NCBI GenBank assembly: GCA_000824845.1 | Contig: CCNC01000046.1 | Coordinates: forward strand, 124,001-188,000 | DNA from: Mesorhizobium sp. ORS 3359 | Lineage (GTDB): Bacteria > Pseudomonadota > Alphaproteobacteria > Rhizobiales > Rhizobiaceae | Direction: 5' to 3' | DNA: 64,000 bases | In this document: piece after piece, positions 51,541 through 60,470 of the stretch | Layout of the letters: the number at the start of each line of letters is the position of its first letter | How positions within the stretch are numbered: position 1 is the first letter of the stretch | Notes under the pieces: generated by a model | Database searches by the model: none | Seen by the model: only the letters and a program-made list of their open reading frames with translations | What the model was told of the DNA's origin: nothing | Translations under genes and position numbers: made by a program

Positions 51541-52656
51541 TCAATTGGCGTTGTCGGCCGTCTGGCCCTGCAGCTCATCCGGCGTGAACACAGGGAAGCA
51601 CTGCGGAAAGCCGGTGGCCGTGTAGAAGGTCTTCGGCAGGTCGGGGAAGAAATCCTTGCCCTCTGTCAGGTCCGCGTTGTTCTTCTGCGGGATCGGCAAG
51701 AACACCTTCTGCGGCAACGCATTGCCCTCCAGCAGCACGACTGAAGCCTCCAGCGCCATCGCGGCCAGCGCCGGCGCTTGGGCAGCGGTGATGCCCGGAT
51801 ATTTGCCCTTGGCGACCAGCATCCGCGTGCCGTTGCCGGCATCGAAGCCGACCGGGACGACGGGATGCTTTGCTGCGGCCATGGCCTCAAGCGCGCCGAC
51901 GGAGCCCTCCTGGACAACGATGCCGTCAAAATTGCCATTGGTGGCGATGGCGTCGGACGTCACCTTCGACGCCTTACCCACGTCCCAGTCGCCCTCGACC
52001 TTGATTGTCTTTAGATCGGGGTACTTGGAGAAGACTTGGCTGAAGCCCGCCTGATTGTCGCGGTCGACGCTGTTGCCGGGGACGCCATCGATTTCCAGAA
52101 CCTGACCCGAAACATTGCCCTTCTTGGCCTTGATGCCATCCACCACGGCCTGCGCCTTGATCCGACCCAGCTCGACCTGGTCTTCGTTGATCTGCACGAC
52201 CTGGTTGGAATCGAGCACGTTGTCATAGGTCACCAGCACCACGCCGGCCTGCTTGGCGCGCCTGACCACGGCGTCGAAGGCGGTCGGATTGACGGCATTG
52301 ATGATCACGGCGTCGTAGCCGGCGGCAATGAAGTTATCGATTGCCGAGATCTGAGCCGTGGAATCGTTCCCAACCGAAATGATCTTCAAGTCGGATAGTT
52401 TGGACTTGTTCTCGGGACGCGCCCCCCAGGCCTTGGCGGTCTGGATCGAATTGGCACGCCAGTCGTTGCCTACATAGCCGTTTACCAGGGCAATTTTATA
52501 TGGCCCGGACTTGTTCGGATAGGAGATCACCGAAGCACTGTCTGGCGCGGGAGCATAGCAGTCGGGCTTGTAGGTGTCCTGCGCCCAGGCGCTTGCAACC
52601 ATTGCGCTGGACGCTGCAAGGGCCCCCGTCATCAGAAACGGAATACATCTTTTCAT
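51541..52656 (-). CDS. Sugar ABC transporter periplasmic binding protein, importer 4
   Basis: This RbsB-type binding protein of 371 residues has a Sec signal, MKRCIPFLMTGALAASSAMV, ending near ASAWAQD. The mature part has two Cys near its ends. Typical segments are IALVNGYVGNDWRANSIQTA and AAGYDAVIINAVNPTAFDAV. ATG at 52656 follows GGGAGGAAAG at good spacing. Its ATPase follows 58 bases on. Given the operon, a four-carbon acid or related polyol derivative is the suggested ligand, by context only. Confidence 0.9.
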   Translation of the reverse strand: MKRCIPFLMTGALAASSAMVASAWAQDTYKPDCYAPAPDSASVISYPNKSGPYKIALVNGYVGNDWRANSIQTAKAWGARPENKSKLSDLKIISVGNDSTAQISAIDNFIAAGYDAVIINAVNPTAFDAVVRRAKQAGVVLVTYDNVLDSNQVVQINEDQVELGRIKAQAVVDGIKAKKGNVSGQVLEIDGVPGNSVDRDNQAGFSQVFSKYPDLKTIKVEGDWDVGKASKVTSDAIATNGNFDGIVVQEGSVGALEAMAAAKHPVVPVGFDAGNGTRMLVAKGKYPGITAAQAPALAAMALEASVVLLEGNALPQKVFLPIPQKNNADLTEGKDFFPDLPKTFYTATGFPQCFPVFTPDELQGQTADNAN

Positions 52657-52776
52657 TTCACTTTCCTCCCGTCTTTCGGCGACCATCGCCGGTTTTCGAA
52701 TTAACCCTTCCTGCAGTCATCTCCGCGGAGATCGAGTTCCTGAACGCGCACTTGCCCGTCTCTGGTTCTGGCGCCT

Positions 52777-53724
52777 TCAACGCCGATTCAACGAGACGGC
52801 GATGATGATGATTGCTCCCTTGATCACCTCCTGGATGCTGGTGGAAAGACCGAGCACGAGAAGGCCAAAGCCGAGAATTCCAATGAAGATCGCACCGACG
52901 ACGGAACCGACAATCGATCCATAGCCACCAAAGAGACTTGTCCCGCCTATGATCACGGCCGCGATAACGTCGAGCTCGAGCCCCGCGCCAAGGCTGGGAT
53001 TGCCCGCCGTCGAACGGGCCGCGAGCATCATGCCCGCGAGGGAGGCGGTCATGCCGGACAGGACAAAGGCGAAGATCTTGACGCCGTCCGTGCGCACCCC
53101 GGAAAAGCGGGCGGCTACGGCATTCCCGCCGGTTGCATAGACACGCCTGCCATAGGGCATCTGATGCAGAAGATAGTAGCCGCCTGCGGTGAGGACGACG
53201 GTCCACCAGATTGGCGCCTGGACGCCTAGAAAACTGCCGTTCCAGAACAGGTTCGAAAAATCATCGTCGACGATGGAGACGGGCCGCGTGCCGGTGATCG
53301 TCAGTGCCAATCCGGAAAAGATCGAGAGCATGCCGAGCGTCACGAGAAACGATGGGATGCGCAATTTCGTAACGAGGATGCCCGAGGTCGCGCCTATTGC
53401 GGCGCCGGCGCCCAGAACCAGAATTGCCGCGACATAAGTCGGGACATTCTGATCGAGCATCAGCGCGGCGATCATCCCTGAAAAGGAGGCGAGGGATCCG
53501 ACCGAGAGGTCGATTTCACCGCAGATGATCACAAAAGTCATGCCGATCGCCATTGCCGAGACGATGGCTGTGATGCGCAGGACCGCGCTTGCCGTCGAGA
53601 TAGAAGCGAAGTGGGGAGCAAACAGGACGAAATAGAGAGTGATGGCGAGGAAGATCACATAAGTGATGCGGTCGCGCACAAAATTCACCGCACTTGCGCG
53701 CAACGGCATTGAGGATGGCTTCAT
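52777..53724 (-). CDS. Sugar ABC transporter permease (RbsC-like), importer 5, single permease
   Basis: This permease of 315 residues shows IGMTFVIICGEIDLSVGSLA, LVTKLRIPSFLVTLGMLSIF and AAVIIGGTSLFGGYGS, all canonical. It overlaps the ATPase stop by four bases. Importer 5 has only this permease, so the pore is probably a homodimer, unlike the two-permease importers 2 and 4. The next gene downstream, 120 bases on, is the binding protein of importer 4. Confidence 0.92.
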   Translation of the reverse strand: MKPSSMPLRASAVNFVRDRITYVIFLAITLYFVLFAPHFASISTASAVLRITAIVSAMAIGMTFVIICGEIDLSVGSLASFSGMIAALMLDQNVPTYVAAILVLGAGAAIGATSGILVTKLRIPSFLVTLGMLSIFSGLALTITGTRPVSIVDDDFSNLFWNGSFLGVQAPIWWTVVLTAGGYYLLHQMPYGRRVYATGGNAVAARFSGVRTDGVKIFAFVLSGMTASLAGMMLAARSTAGNPSLGAGLELDVIAAVIIGGTSLFGGYGSIVGSVVGAIFIGILGFGLLVLGLSTSIQEVIKGAIIIIAVSLNRR

Positions 53725-55304
53725 GCTGCAACTCCCTGAGCGCGTATGCCGGTTTGTCTGGCGGCTTCGGCCTGCAGCAATGCGCGAAGTCTTGTCTCGT
53801 CGTGCATGCGGCCGATGCTGCGCGTGATCCGCCCTTCCGCCATCACAAGGATGCGATCGGACAGATCCAGGAGTTCTTCGAGCTCCGAAGAAATAAGCAG
53901 CACGGCGACGCCTTCGCGGGCTGTGCGGCGCACAAGCTCACGCATATCGCGCTTGGCATTGATGTCGACGCCCGAGGTGGGTTCGTCGAGGATCAACAGC
54001 TTCGGTTTCATCGCCAGCCATTTCCCGAAGACGATCTTCTGCTGATTGCCGCCGGAAAGCTCCTGAGCCTTCTGCGAGGGCCCGCGACACAGGATGTTGA
54101 GATCGTCCCGGTACTGTCTGAACAGAGCCATCATCCGGGCCTTCGCCATCGGCCCGAACGGTCCCGCCAGCGAGAAATCGGAAAGGCGAGGCAGCGAGAG
54201 GTTCTCCTCGATCGAGCGCCCGCCGACGAGGCCTTCGAGCCGGCGGTCTTCTGGAACGAGGGCGATACCGGCAGCGATAGCCCCGCTGACATTGCCCGGC
54301 CGGACAGGCTCGCCCGCGACGGCGATGTCGCCCGCTACATCGGGAAGGACGCCGAACAGAGCCTTGGCCAAGGTCGAGCGGCCGCTGCCGGCAAGTCCGG
54401 CAAGGCCGACGATCTCGCCCGGGTCGATCGAGAGCGACACGCCTGAGAGCTTGCGTGAAGTCGCAAGATTGTCGACCTCCAGGGCAGGGGTTCCCGCGGC
54501 CGTTGCTGGATGGCGCGTGGCGGGCGCCGCGGCGGCCGGCAAAGGCGCCTGGCCCTTCGGCCGCGACATCATCGCGGCGATATCGTCTATGGATGTCTTG
54601 CTCGGGTCCAGAGGGCCGACCAGCCGCCCATCCTTGATGATTGAGATGCGGTCCGAAAGCCGCAGCACATCGGCCATTCGATGGCTGATATAGACGATGC
54701 CGATCCCGTTCTGCTTGAGCTGGCCGATGGTGCGGAAGAGCGTTTCCTCCTCGTGGATGGTCAGCGACGAAGTCGGCTCATCCATCACGAGCAGCTTGGC
54801 GCCCCGCGAGATCGCCTTGAGGATCTCGACCATCTGGCGCTGGGCGAACGCCAAGTCGCCCACGCGCGCCGAAGCGTCCAGTGCGAACGCATACCGCTCG
54901 ATCAAGGTGCGGGCTTCGCGAAGCATCTTCCTGCTGTCGACACGTCGGCCGAAGGCGAGGGGTTCGCGAAGGATAAAGAGGTTCTCGGCAACCGAGCGGT
55001 TCGGCAACACGCTCAGTTCCTGGAAGATCATTGCGATTCCGCGATCGATCCTTTCCCGCAGCGACAGTGCGGTGACGTCCTGTCCGTCGAACAGAATCCG
55101 GCCCTCGTCCGTTCGATAGGCTCCCATGAGGATCTTCATGAGCGTCGACTTGCCGGCGCCGTTTTCGCCGAGCAGCGCATGCGTCTCGCCGGCCATGACA
55201 TCGAACGAAATGTCCGACAGCACGCGGTTCGCGCCAAACGACTTGCCGATGCCTTGCATCGTTACGATCGCGTGCTGGGGTGCTGGCGTTTTCGCTTCGG
55301 CCAT
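53721..55304 (-). CDS. Sugar ABC transporter ATPase (RbsA-like), importer 5
   Basis: This fused ATPase of 527 residues has a linker rich in Ala and Pro (about residues 255-280) between its domains. Domain 1 has GENGAGKSTLMKIL, LAFAQRQMVEILKA and LLVMDEPTSSLT. Domain 2 keeps a better Walker A than its neighbours (GLAGSGRSTLAKAL), LSGGNQQKIVFGKW and LLILDEPTSGVD, so the catalytic Glu is present. ATG at 55304 starts the conserved fold; the frame is open 25 codons further. Confidence 0.92.
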   Translation of the reverse strand: MAEAKTPAPQHAIVTMQGIGKSFGANRVLSDISFDVMAGETHALLGENGAGKSTLMKILMGAYRTDEGRILFDGQDVTALSLRERIDRGIAMIFQELSVLPNRSVAENLFILREPLAFGRRVDSRKMLREARTLIERYAFALDASARVGDLAFAQRQMVEILKAISRGAKLLVMDEPTSSLTIHEEETLFRTIGQLKQNGIGIVYISHRMADVLRLSDRISIIKDGRLVGPLDPSKTSIDDIAAMMSRPKGQAPLPAAAAPATRHPATAAGTPALEVDNLATSRKLSGVSLSIDPGEIVGLAGLAGSGRSTLAKALFGVLPDVAGDIAVAGEPVRPGNVSGAIAAGIALVPEDRRLEGLVGGRSIEENLSLPRLSDFSLAGPFGPMAKARMMALFRQYRDDLNILCRGPSQKAQELSGGNQQKIVFGKWLAMKPKLLILDEPTSGVDINAKRDMRELVRRTAREGVAVLLISSELEELLDLSDRILVMAEGRITRSIGRMHDETRLRALLQAEAARQTGIRAQGVAA

Positions 55305-55369
55305 GACGGGTTCTCGATTGCTCGGGGATGCGCCGGCGGACGGCTGCGGCCCGCCGGCGCAGGAAGGAG

Positions 55370-56512
55370 CTAGAAGCATTCGCCGTTGCAGATCTTCACC
55401 ACCGAAGCCGGCGCCTCTTCCTTCGTCACCTCCTTGAGGGCACTGAGAAGGTCGAGCTTCTTGACGCGCAATGTCGGCACCGAAATGTAGGGCGGGACGT
55501 CATGTCCGAGCAAAGCAAGCGCGGCCGCCTTGGCTTCGGCGACGCCCTGGTCGTAGGGACGTTGCGCGCCTACCGCCAGAAATTCACCCCGGGCCACATT
55601 CAAGGCGCTGTCCGCGGCGATGTCATTGGTGGTGACGACGATTTCGCGGCCGAGTGTCTTGGCCGCGGCCACGACTTGCTGCGCGGGGGTATCCCAGGCG
55701 ACGAAAATGCCCTTCATATCAGGGTGCGCCGTCAACATGGCGGTGGCGACCTCGTAGGCCTTCTCCGGCGCGGTGAAGGTGCCGACATCCGCGACCTTGA
55801 TGTCGGGATGCTCGGCGAATGCCTTCAGCGCGCCGACCTTGCGGGCGGCGACCGAGTAATAGTAGTCATAGACCAGCGTGATAACGCCGACCTCGCCCTT
55901 GCCGCCGATCCCGCTCACAAGTTCCTGCGCGGCGAAATAGGCGTTCTTCTCGTTGTCGGAGGCGACAACGGACACATAGTCCTTGCCCGGCGCCATATCG
56001 ACTGGGACGTTGTCCATGAAAACCAGCTTGATGCCGGCTGCCGCCGCTTTCTTGTAGGCTTCGGCTTCGGACTTAGGATCGATCGGGATCGAGAAGATTA
56101 CATCCGGCCTGCGGGCAATCATCTGCTCGAGATCGCTGATTTGCTGGCCGGGCTGAAACTTGGCATCGGTGGTCCCAACGATTTCGATGCCAAAGTCCTT
56201 GAGCGTGTTGGTGATGCCGGCGACCTGCAGCTGCGGCCAGCCGGCATCCATCGTATGCATCACCAGTCCGGCGGTGAATTTTCCGGCCTTGAGCTTCGCA
56301 ACGTCGTCGGCTGAAAACTCGAGCACATCGGGTGACACCGCCGGCGGGCCATCCGGGAAGCCCGGGACGGGTTGGCCCCGCGGCGAGAGGGGTAGCGGCT
56401 CGAGCAACGCCTTTGCCTCGGGTGGAATGGCGTCGTCGGCGATCGCCGAGGACGCGGCCATTCCCGAAAGTGCTACGGCCAAGGCGGCCGCCATTAATCC
56501 ACGATAATGCAT
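55370..56512 (-). CDS. Sugar ABC transporter periplasmic binding protein, importer 5
   Basis: This binding protein of 380 residues has a Sec signal ending near SSAIADD. A Pro-rich N-terminal extension (LEPLPLSPRGQPVPGFPDGP) precedes the sugar-binding fold (AGLVMHTMDAGWPQLQVAGI, IVGTTDAKFQPGQQISDLEQ). The extension is longer than in RbsB and, with the C-terminal CNGEC pair of Cys residues, marks a distinct subgroup. ATG at 56512 follows GGGAGGAG. The aldehyde dehydrogenase gene lies 76 bases upstream. Confidence 0.88.
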   Translation of the reverse strand: MHYRGLMAAALAVALSGMAASSAIADDAIPPEAKALLEPLPLSPRGQPVPGFPDGPPAVSPDVLEFSADDVAKLKAGKFTAGLVMHTMDAGWPQLQVAGITNTLKDFGIEIVGTTDAKFQPGQQISDLEQMIARRPDVIFSIPIDPKSEAEAYKKAAAAGIKLVFMDNVPVDMAPGKDYVSVVASDNEKNAYFAAQELVSGIGGKGEVGVITLVYDYYYSVAARKVGALKAFAEHPDIKVADVGTFTAPEKAYEVATAMLTAHPDMKGIFVAWDTPAQQVVAAAKTLGREIVVTTNDIAADSALNVARGEFLAVGAQRPYDQGVAEAKAAALALLGHDVPPYISVPTLRVKKLDLLSALKEVTKEEAPASVVKICNGECF

Positions 56513-56536
56513 TTCACTCCTCCCGATCATATGAAA

Positions 56537-56551
56537 CGGCCGTATCGGCCG
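56537..56551 (-). other. Short perfect hairpin CGGCCG-TAT-CGGCCG upstream of importer 5
   Basis: Six-base arms at 56537-56542 and 56546-56551 flank TAT, in the 76-base gap between the aldehyde dehydrogenase stop and the binding-protein ribosome site. It could be a processing or attenuation hairpin, or an operator half. No T tract is present. Confidence 0.35.
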
Positions 56552-56588
56552 GGTGGCGACCTGGCTGGTCGTATTGGTCGGGCGCTGC

Positions 56589-58076
56589 TCAGCGCCCGTA
56601 AGGCATCAATGCCGCCGTGGCGGCACCCGAATAATTCACGTAGACCGTCTTCTTGCGCATGTAGCTCTCGAGCCCATGCACGCCGTCGTCACCGCCCAGC
56701 CCGCTTTCGCGGAAGCCGACATGGAAGCCCTGCAGCATTTCCGGCCCAATCCGGTTCACGTAGATCTCACCGAACGAGACCTCGTTGACGGCGTTCATCA
56801 CGCGGCTGAGATCATTGGTGAACAGATAGGCGGACAGGCCATAGCGGCTGGCATTGGTGATGCTGACCGCCTCCTCGAAGCTATCGAAAGGCATGATCGG
56901 CACGACCGGGCCGAAGATTTCGCGCGTCATGATCGGCATGTCGGGCGTCACGTCGGTCAACACCGTCGGATTGAGCCAGTAGCCGCCGTCGACCGGCGCC
57001 TTTGTCGGGCGCCCGCCTGCAAGCGCAAGCCTCGCGCCGCCTGCGACGGCCTCCGCAAGCACCCCCTCGACCTTCTCCAGTTCCTCGCGGCTGACCTTGG
57101 GGCCGATATCGGTGTTCGCCTGCATCGGATCGCCGACGACGAGCGATTTGGAGAATTCGACAAAGCGTGTGACGAACTGATCGTAGATCGACCGATGAAC
57201 GAGCGTGCGTTCGTTGCAGATGCAGACCTGTCCGCAATTCATGTAGCGAGAGGTGGCTGCAGAACGCACCGCCAGATCGAGATCGGCATCGGCCAGGACG
57301 ATGAACGGCGCCTTGCCGCCAAGCTCCAGCGAAACCGGCGTCAGATTGGCGGAAGCGTTGGCCATGATGCGCTTGCCGGTCGGCACGCTTCCCGTCATCG
57401 TGATGAGGTCGACGCCGGGCTCCGTGCAGAGCACTTCGCCTATGGTTTCGCCTCGTCCCGTGATGATGTTGACCACGCCCGCCGGCACCCCGGCTTCGAC
57501 AAAGATGCGGGCCATTTCGAGCGCCGAAAGCGGCGTGTCCTCGTGCGGCTTGAGGACGATGGTGTCGCCGGCGATCATGGCGGGAGCCACTTTTCGGCTA
57601 ACGAGCGCGCTGGGGTAATTCCACGGGATGATGGCGGCGACGACGCCGATAGGCACGCGCTGGATCCAGACCTGCTCTCCCGCATAGTCGGATGGCAGGA
57701 TCTCACCTTGAATGCGACGGGCGAACTCGGCGTAATAGTCGAAGAACTCGGCCGTACCGCCGACTTCACCGATAGCCTCGTTGATCGGCTTGCCTTGTTC
57801 CTTGACCACCACCTCGGCCAGGTGCCGGGCGTTCTGCCGGACCAAGGCCGCGATTCGCTTCATGATCGCCGCGCGGGCAAGGGGTGACTTGAGCCCCCAG
57901 GCCTTTTGCGCCTTGCGGGCGGCCTCGATCGCCCGGCGAGCTTGATCTGGGCTGGCCTCGGGCACATCGACAAAGGCTTGGCCGTTGGCCGGATTGATCA
58001 CCGGGCGCGTGCCGGCCTCGCCGGTGACAAACTCCCCGTCGATCAACATGAGATAGGATTTCTTGTCTTCTGCCAT
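56589..58076 (-). CDS. AldA-like aldehyde dehydrogenase (lactaldehyde/glycolaldehyde type)
   Basis: This NAD-dependent aldehyde dehydrogenase of 495 residues has the catalytic C285 (NCGQVCICNER), general base E251 (LELGGKAP) and N153 (IPWNYP). The overall pattern, including MTGSVPTGKRIM and EMLQGFHVGFRESGLGG, closely follows E. coli AldA, which oxidises L-lactaldehyde and glycolaldehyde. In this operon it may instead oxidise a tetrose, or glycolaldehyde, to the acid. It begins 41 bases after the PdxA2-like stop and is followed by importer 5. Confidence 0.9.
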   Translation of the reverse strand: MAEDKKSYLMLIDGEFVTGEAGTRPVINPANGQAFVDVPEASPDQARRAIEAARKAQKAWGLKSPLARAAIMKRIAALVRQNARHLAEVVVKEQGKPINEAIGEVGGTAEFFDYYAEFARRIQGEILPSDYAGEQVWIQRVPIGVVAAIIPWNYPSALVSRKVAPAMIAGDTIVLKPHEDTPLSALEMARIFVEAGVPAGVVNIITGRGETIGEVLCTEPGVDLITMTGSVPTGKRIMANASANLTPVSLELGGKAPFIVLADADLDLAVRSAATSRYMNCGQVCICNERTLVHRSIYDQFVTRFVEFSKSLVVGDPMQANTDIGPKVSREELEKVEGVLAEAVAGGARLALAGGRPTKAPVDGGYWLNPTVLTDVTPDMPIMTREIFGPVVPIMPFDSFEEAVSITNASRYGLSAYLFTNDLSRVMNAVNEVSFGEIYVNRIGPEMLQGFHVGFRESGLGGDDGVHGLESYMRKKTVYVNYSGAATAALMPYGR

Positions 58077-58117
58077 GGTTCAATCCGCTTCCGCGTATGT
58101 TGCAGGCGTGCCGACGC

Positions 58118-59179
58118 CTAAGGTTTGGATTTCGCCGCGGCCATTTGCACCGCGAACTCGATCGCCTCGACCAGACTGTCCTCGTTGGCGATGCCCTTGC
58201 CGGCGATGTCGAAGGCCGTGCCGTGGTCGACGGAGGTGCGGATGATCGGAAGGCCGAGCGTGACATTGACGCCGGAGAGCGCTTTCCACTCACCAGTCGC
58301 GGGATCGACGTTGAAGCCGAGCAGCTTCACCGGGATATGGCCTTGATCGTGATACATAGCGACCACCGCGTCGTACTGGCGCGCGCGCAACTTGACGAAG
58401 ACCGTGTCGCCCGGAACGGGTCCATAAACGCTAAAGTCGGCGGACGCGTAGGACGCGACGACAGGCGCCGTGATGTCGATATCCTCACGGCCGAAAATCC
58501 CGCCTTCGCCGGCGTGCGGATTGAGCGCGGCAATGGCAATGCGGGGATGGGCAATGCCGAGGCCGCGCAGCGCCTCGACCGTCAACTCGATAACCCGCCG
58601 CAACCGTGGTTCGGTCAGTTTCGACGGGACCTGTGCAAGGGCGACATGAGTCGAGACATGGCTGACGCGGAAATCGCCATGGGCAAGCATCATCACGGAA
58701 TCGCTGGCGCCCGTCAGTTCCGCCAGCATGTCGGTATGGCCGGCATAGTGATAGCCGGCCAGGTTGAGCGCTTCCTTGTTGAGCGGGGCAGTAACGATGC
58801 CCGCGATCGAACCGGCCTGAGCCAGGCGAACGGCTTTTTCGATGGCGAGATAAGCAAGGCGTCCGCCTTCGGCCGACATCACGCCTGGTTCGATGGGGGT
58901 CCGCTCCGGTCCGGCCTCAAGAATAGTCACGGGCGGAAACGGGCCTGCGACCGAAGCCGACGGCTCTTCCTCCTCGATGCGCCCGGAAATCGAGTCCATC
59001 GCGCGCATCGCGGCAACGCTGCCGATAATGAGAAGCGACAACGTCCCGTCGGCAAGCCGCGGCCTCAGCCGTGCACATGCCTTCGCGATGATCTCGGGGC
59101 CAATGCCCGCGGGATCGCCCATCGTTATGCCGAGTCTTGGACCAGACATGCATGCCCCTAATCGGTCAATTGTGATCAT
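58118..59179 (-). CDS. PdxA2-like four-carbon acid-sugar 4-phosphate dehydrogenase
   Basis: This protein of 353 residues belongs to the PdxA family. Metal-binding motifs are intact: GHTDMLAEL, ALNPHAGEGGIFGRED and YHDQGHIPVKLLGF. The NAD site is GLPIIRTSVDHGTAFDIAGK. PdxA itself acts in vitamin B6 synthesis, but copies beside a DUF1537 kinase (PdxA2) oxidise D-threonate or D-erythronate 4-phosphate, and the product decarboxylates to dihydroxyacetone phosphate. Its place here supports PdxA2. ATG at 59179 is chosen for GGGAGGG upstream; ATG at 59149 is the alternative. Confidence 0.87.
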   Translation of the reverse strand: MITIDRLGACMSGPRLGITMGDPAGIGPEIIAKACARLRPRLADGTLSLLIIGSVAAMRAMDSISGRIEEEEPSASVAGPFPPVTILEAGPERTPIEPGVMSAEGGRLAYLAIEKAVRLAQAGSIAGIVTAPLNKEALNLAGYHYAGHTDMLAELTGASDSVMMLAHGDFRVSHVSTHVALAQVPSKLTEPRLRRVIELTVEALRGLGIAHPRIAIAALNPHAGEGGIFGREDIDITAPVVASYASADFSVYGPVPGDTVFVKLRARQYDAVVAMYHDQGHIPVKLLGFNVDPATGEWKALSGVNVTLGLPIIRTSVDHGTAFDIAGKGIANEDSLVEAIEFAVQMAAAKSKP

Positions 59180-59219
59180 CTTCTAATCCCTCCCACCTCA
59201 AATGCGCAATAGTTTTCTT

Positions 59220-59253
59220 TTTTCGTCATCTGCAACCATTGAAATGACGAAAA
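59220..59253. promoter_or_regulatory. Perfect 10-base dyad TTTTCGTCAT / ATGACGAAAA
   Basis: The arms lie at 59220-59229 and 59244-59253 with 14 bases between, in the 195-base gap between the kinase and the PdxA2-like gene. On the transcribed strand no T tract follows, so an operator or RNA-processing stem is likelier than a terminator. The rest of the gap holds nothing recognised. Confidence 0.45.
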
Positions 59254-59374
59254 TCCTCCGCCAGCCGCCCGCTTCGAGGGCTCGGCATCGGCTTTCCCAG
59301 CTCCTGAGACATTGTTTGACGCTATTTGGCGGGTTTGGTCGTACTCGACGACGCCTGGCGGTGATCTGTCTCGA

Positions 59375-60469
59375 TCAGCGATGCGCCAAAGCCGCGAGCC
59401 TGCAGAGCAGGTCACTATCGCCGAATGCGCCGGATTTCGAAATGGTGGCCAGCCCCTCGAAAACGCCGTCTTTGATTCTGGAAACCGGAAGTCCCGGCTC
59501 AAACTCGCATTCGACCGTGAGCTCGATGGCGCGGAGGGTGTCGCAGACCGATCGCAATGTCTCACCCCCGGTGACGAGCAAGGTGCCCGGCTTCGGCAGA
59601 CCCTCGAGGAGCGAGGCAAACACCTTGCCGATATGATCGGCCACGACGTGGCGATCGCCCGATGCGATGACACTGACAACCGACGGCTCCCCGCGCATCA
59701 TCCGTTTCGTCAAACGCATTTTTGCGTCGTCGATGCCGCGTTCAATGACGATATGCCCGTTGGCATGCGTGGCGCCAAAGAGGGCCACCTGTCTCGCGGT
59801 GACCTCATGATCTGTGCCGACAAGGGCCAGGAATGGAGCGGGAAACGCAGGCGCGGGCTTGGGCGGCACATTCATGTGCCGTGCAAGCGCCGCCGCCAAG
59901 CCGCCTGCGCCGACCCACAACGTCGATCCCTCCGGTACCGCCGCGACGACCTTGTCCAGGTCTGCGTCCGTTTCGGCGTCGTAGAGCGTAATGAAACCCA
60001 ACGGGCGCGCCCCTGGTGTCGAGCGCCCAGCCGGGAAGCGCTGGCCCAGGCCGGCGACAAGGTCGGGACCCACCATTTCGGGTCGATCGAGGCGCCATTG
60101 GCGTCCAAGGCGCGTGACACGTCCCTGAAACGGGAACGCCGGTGCCAGAATAACACGCTGGTACGTCCGGTCGACGATGCAGGCCTCGATTTCGGCCATC
60201 ACGTGGCCACGCAAAAGGCTGTCGATCTTCTTGAAACTCAGCTGTCCGCCGGCGAGCCATGGCGCAAGCGTCCGGTGTCGCTCCACGGCCGTCGCCACCG
60301 GTCCCTCCCGGGTGGCGGCATCGATGGCCAGGCGCCCCGAAAAAGCGCGGTCCAGCTGCCAGCTCACCCCAATGCCATTCCCAGGCGATGCGAAGGAAAC
60401 CGCGCTGTCCAGGGCGCCGGTCAGGTCGTCCGCGACGACCCGGATATCCGTGGCCTCAAGGGCGCTCAA
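59375..60469 (-). CDS. Four-carbon acid-sugar kinase (DUF1537 family), short form
   Basis: This kinase of about 364 residues phosphorylates the 4-OH of a tetronate. The N-terminal DUF1537 motif is IRVVADDLTGALD, and the substrate motif is FKKIDSLLRGHVMAEIEA. The C-terminal nucleotide domain shows LLVTGGETLRSV near its end. Family members usually have about 420-470 residues, so this one is short. TTG at 60469 is chosen: it lies one base after the DeoR stop and just before the conserved fold, and no ATG or GTG fits better. Tight coupling to the DeoR gene suggests joint expression. Whether the acid is threonate or erythronate cannot be told. Confidence 0.85.
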   Translation of the reverse strand: MSALEATDIRVVADDLTGALDSAVSFASPGNGIGVSWQLDRAFSGRLAIDAATREGPVATAVERHRTLAPWLAGGQLSFKKIDSLLRGHVMAEIEACIVDRTYQRVILAPAFPFQGRVTRLGRQWRLDRPEMVGPDLVAGLGQRFPAGRSTPGARPLGFITLYDAETDADLDKVVAAVPEGSTLWVGAGGLAAALARHMNVPPKPAPAFPAPFLALVGTDHEVTARQVALFGATHANGHIVIERGIDDAKMRLTKRMMRGEPSVVSVIASGDRHVVADHIGKVFASLLEGLPKPGTLLVTGGETLRSVCDTLRAIELTVECEFEPGLPVSRIKDGVFEGLATISKSGAFGDSDLLCRLAALAHR

Positions 60470-60470
60470 C

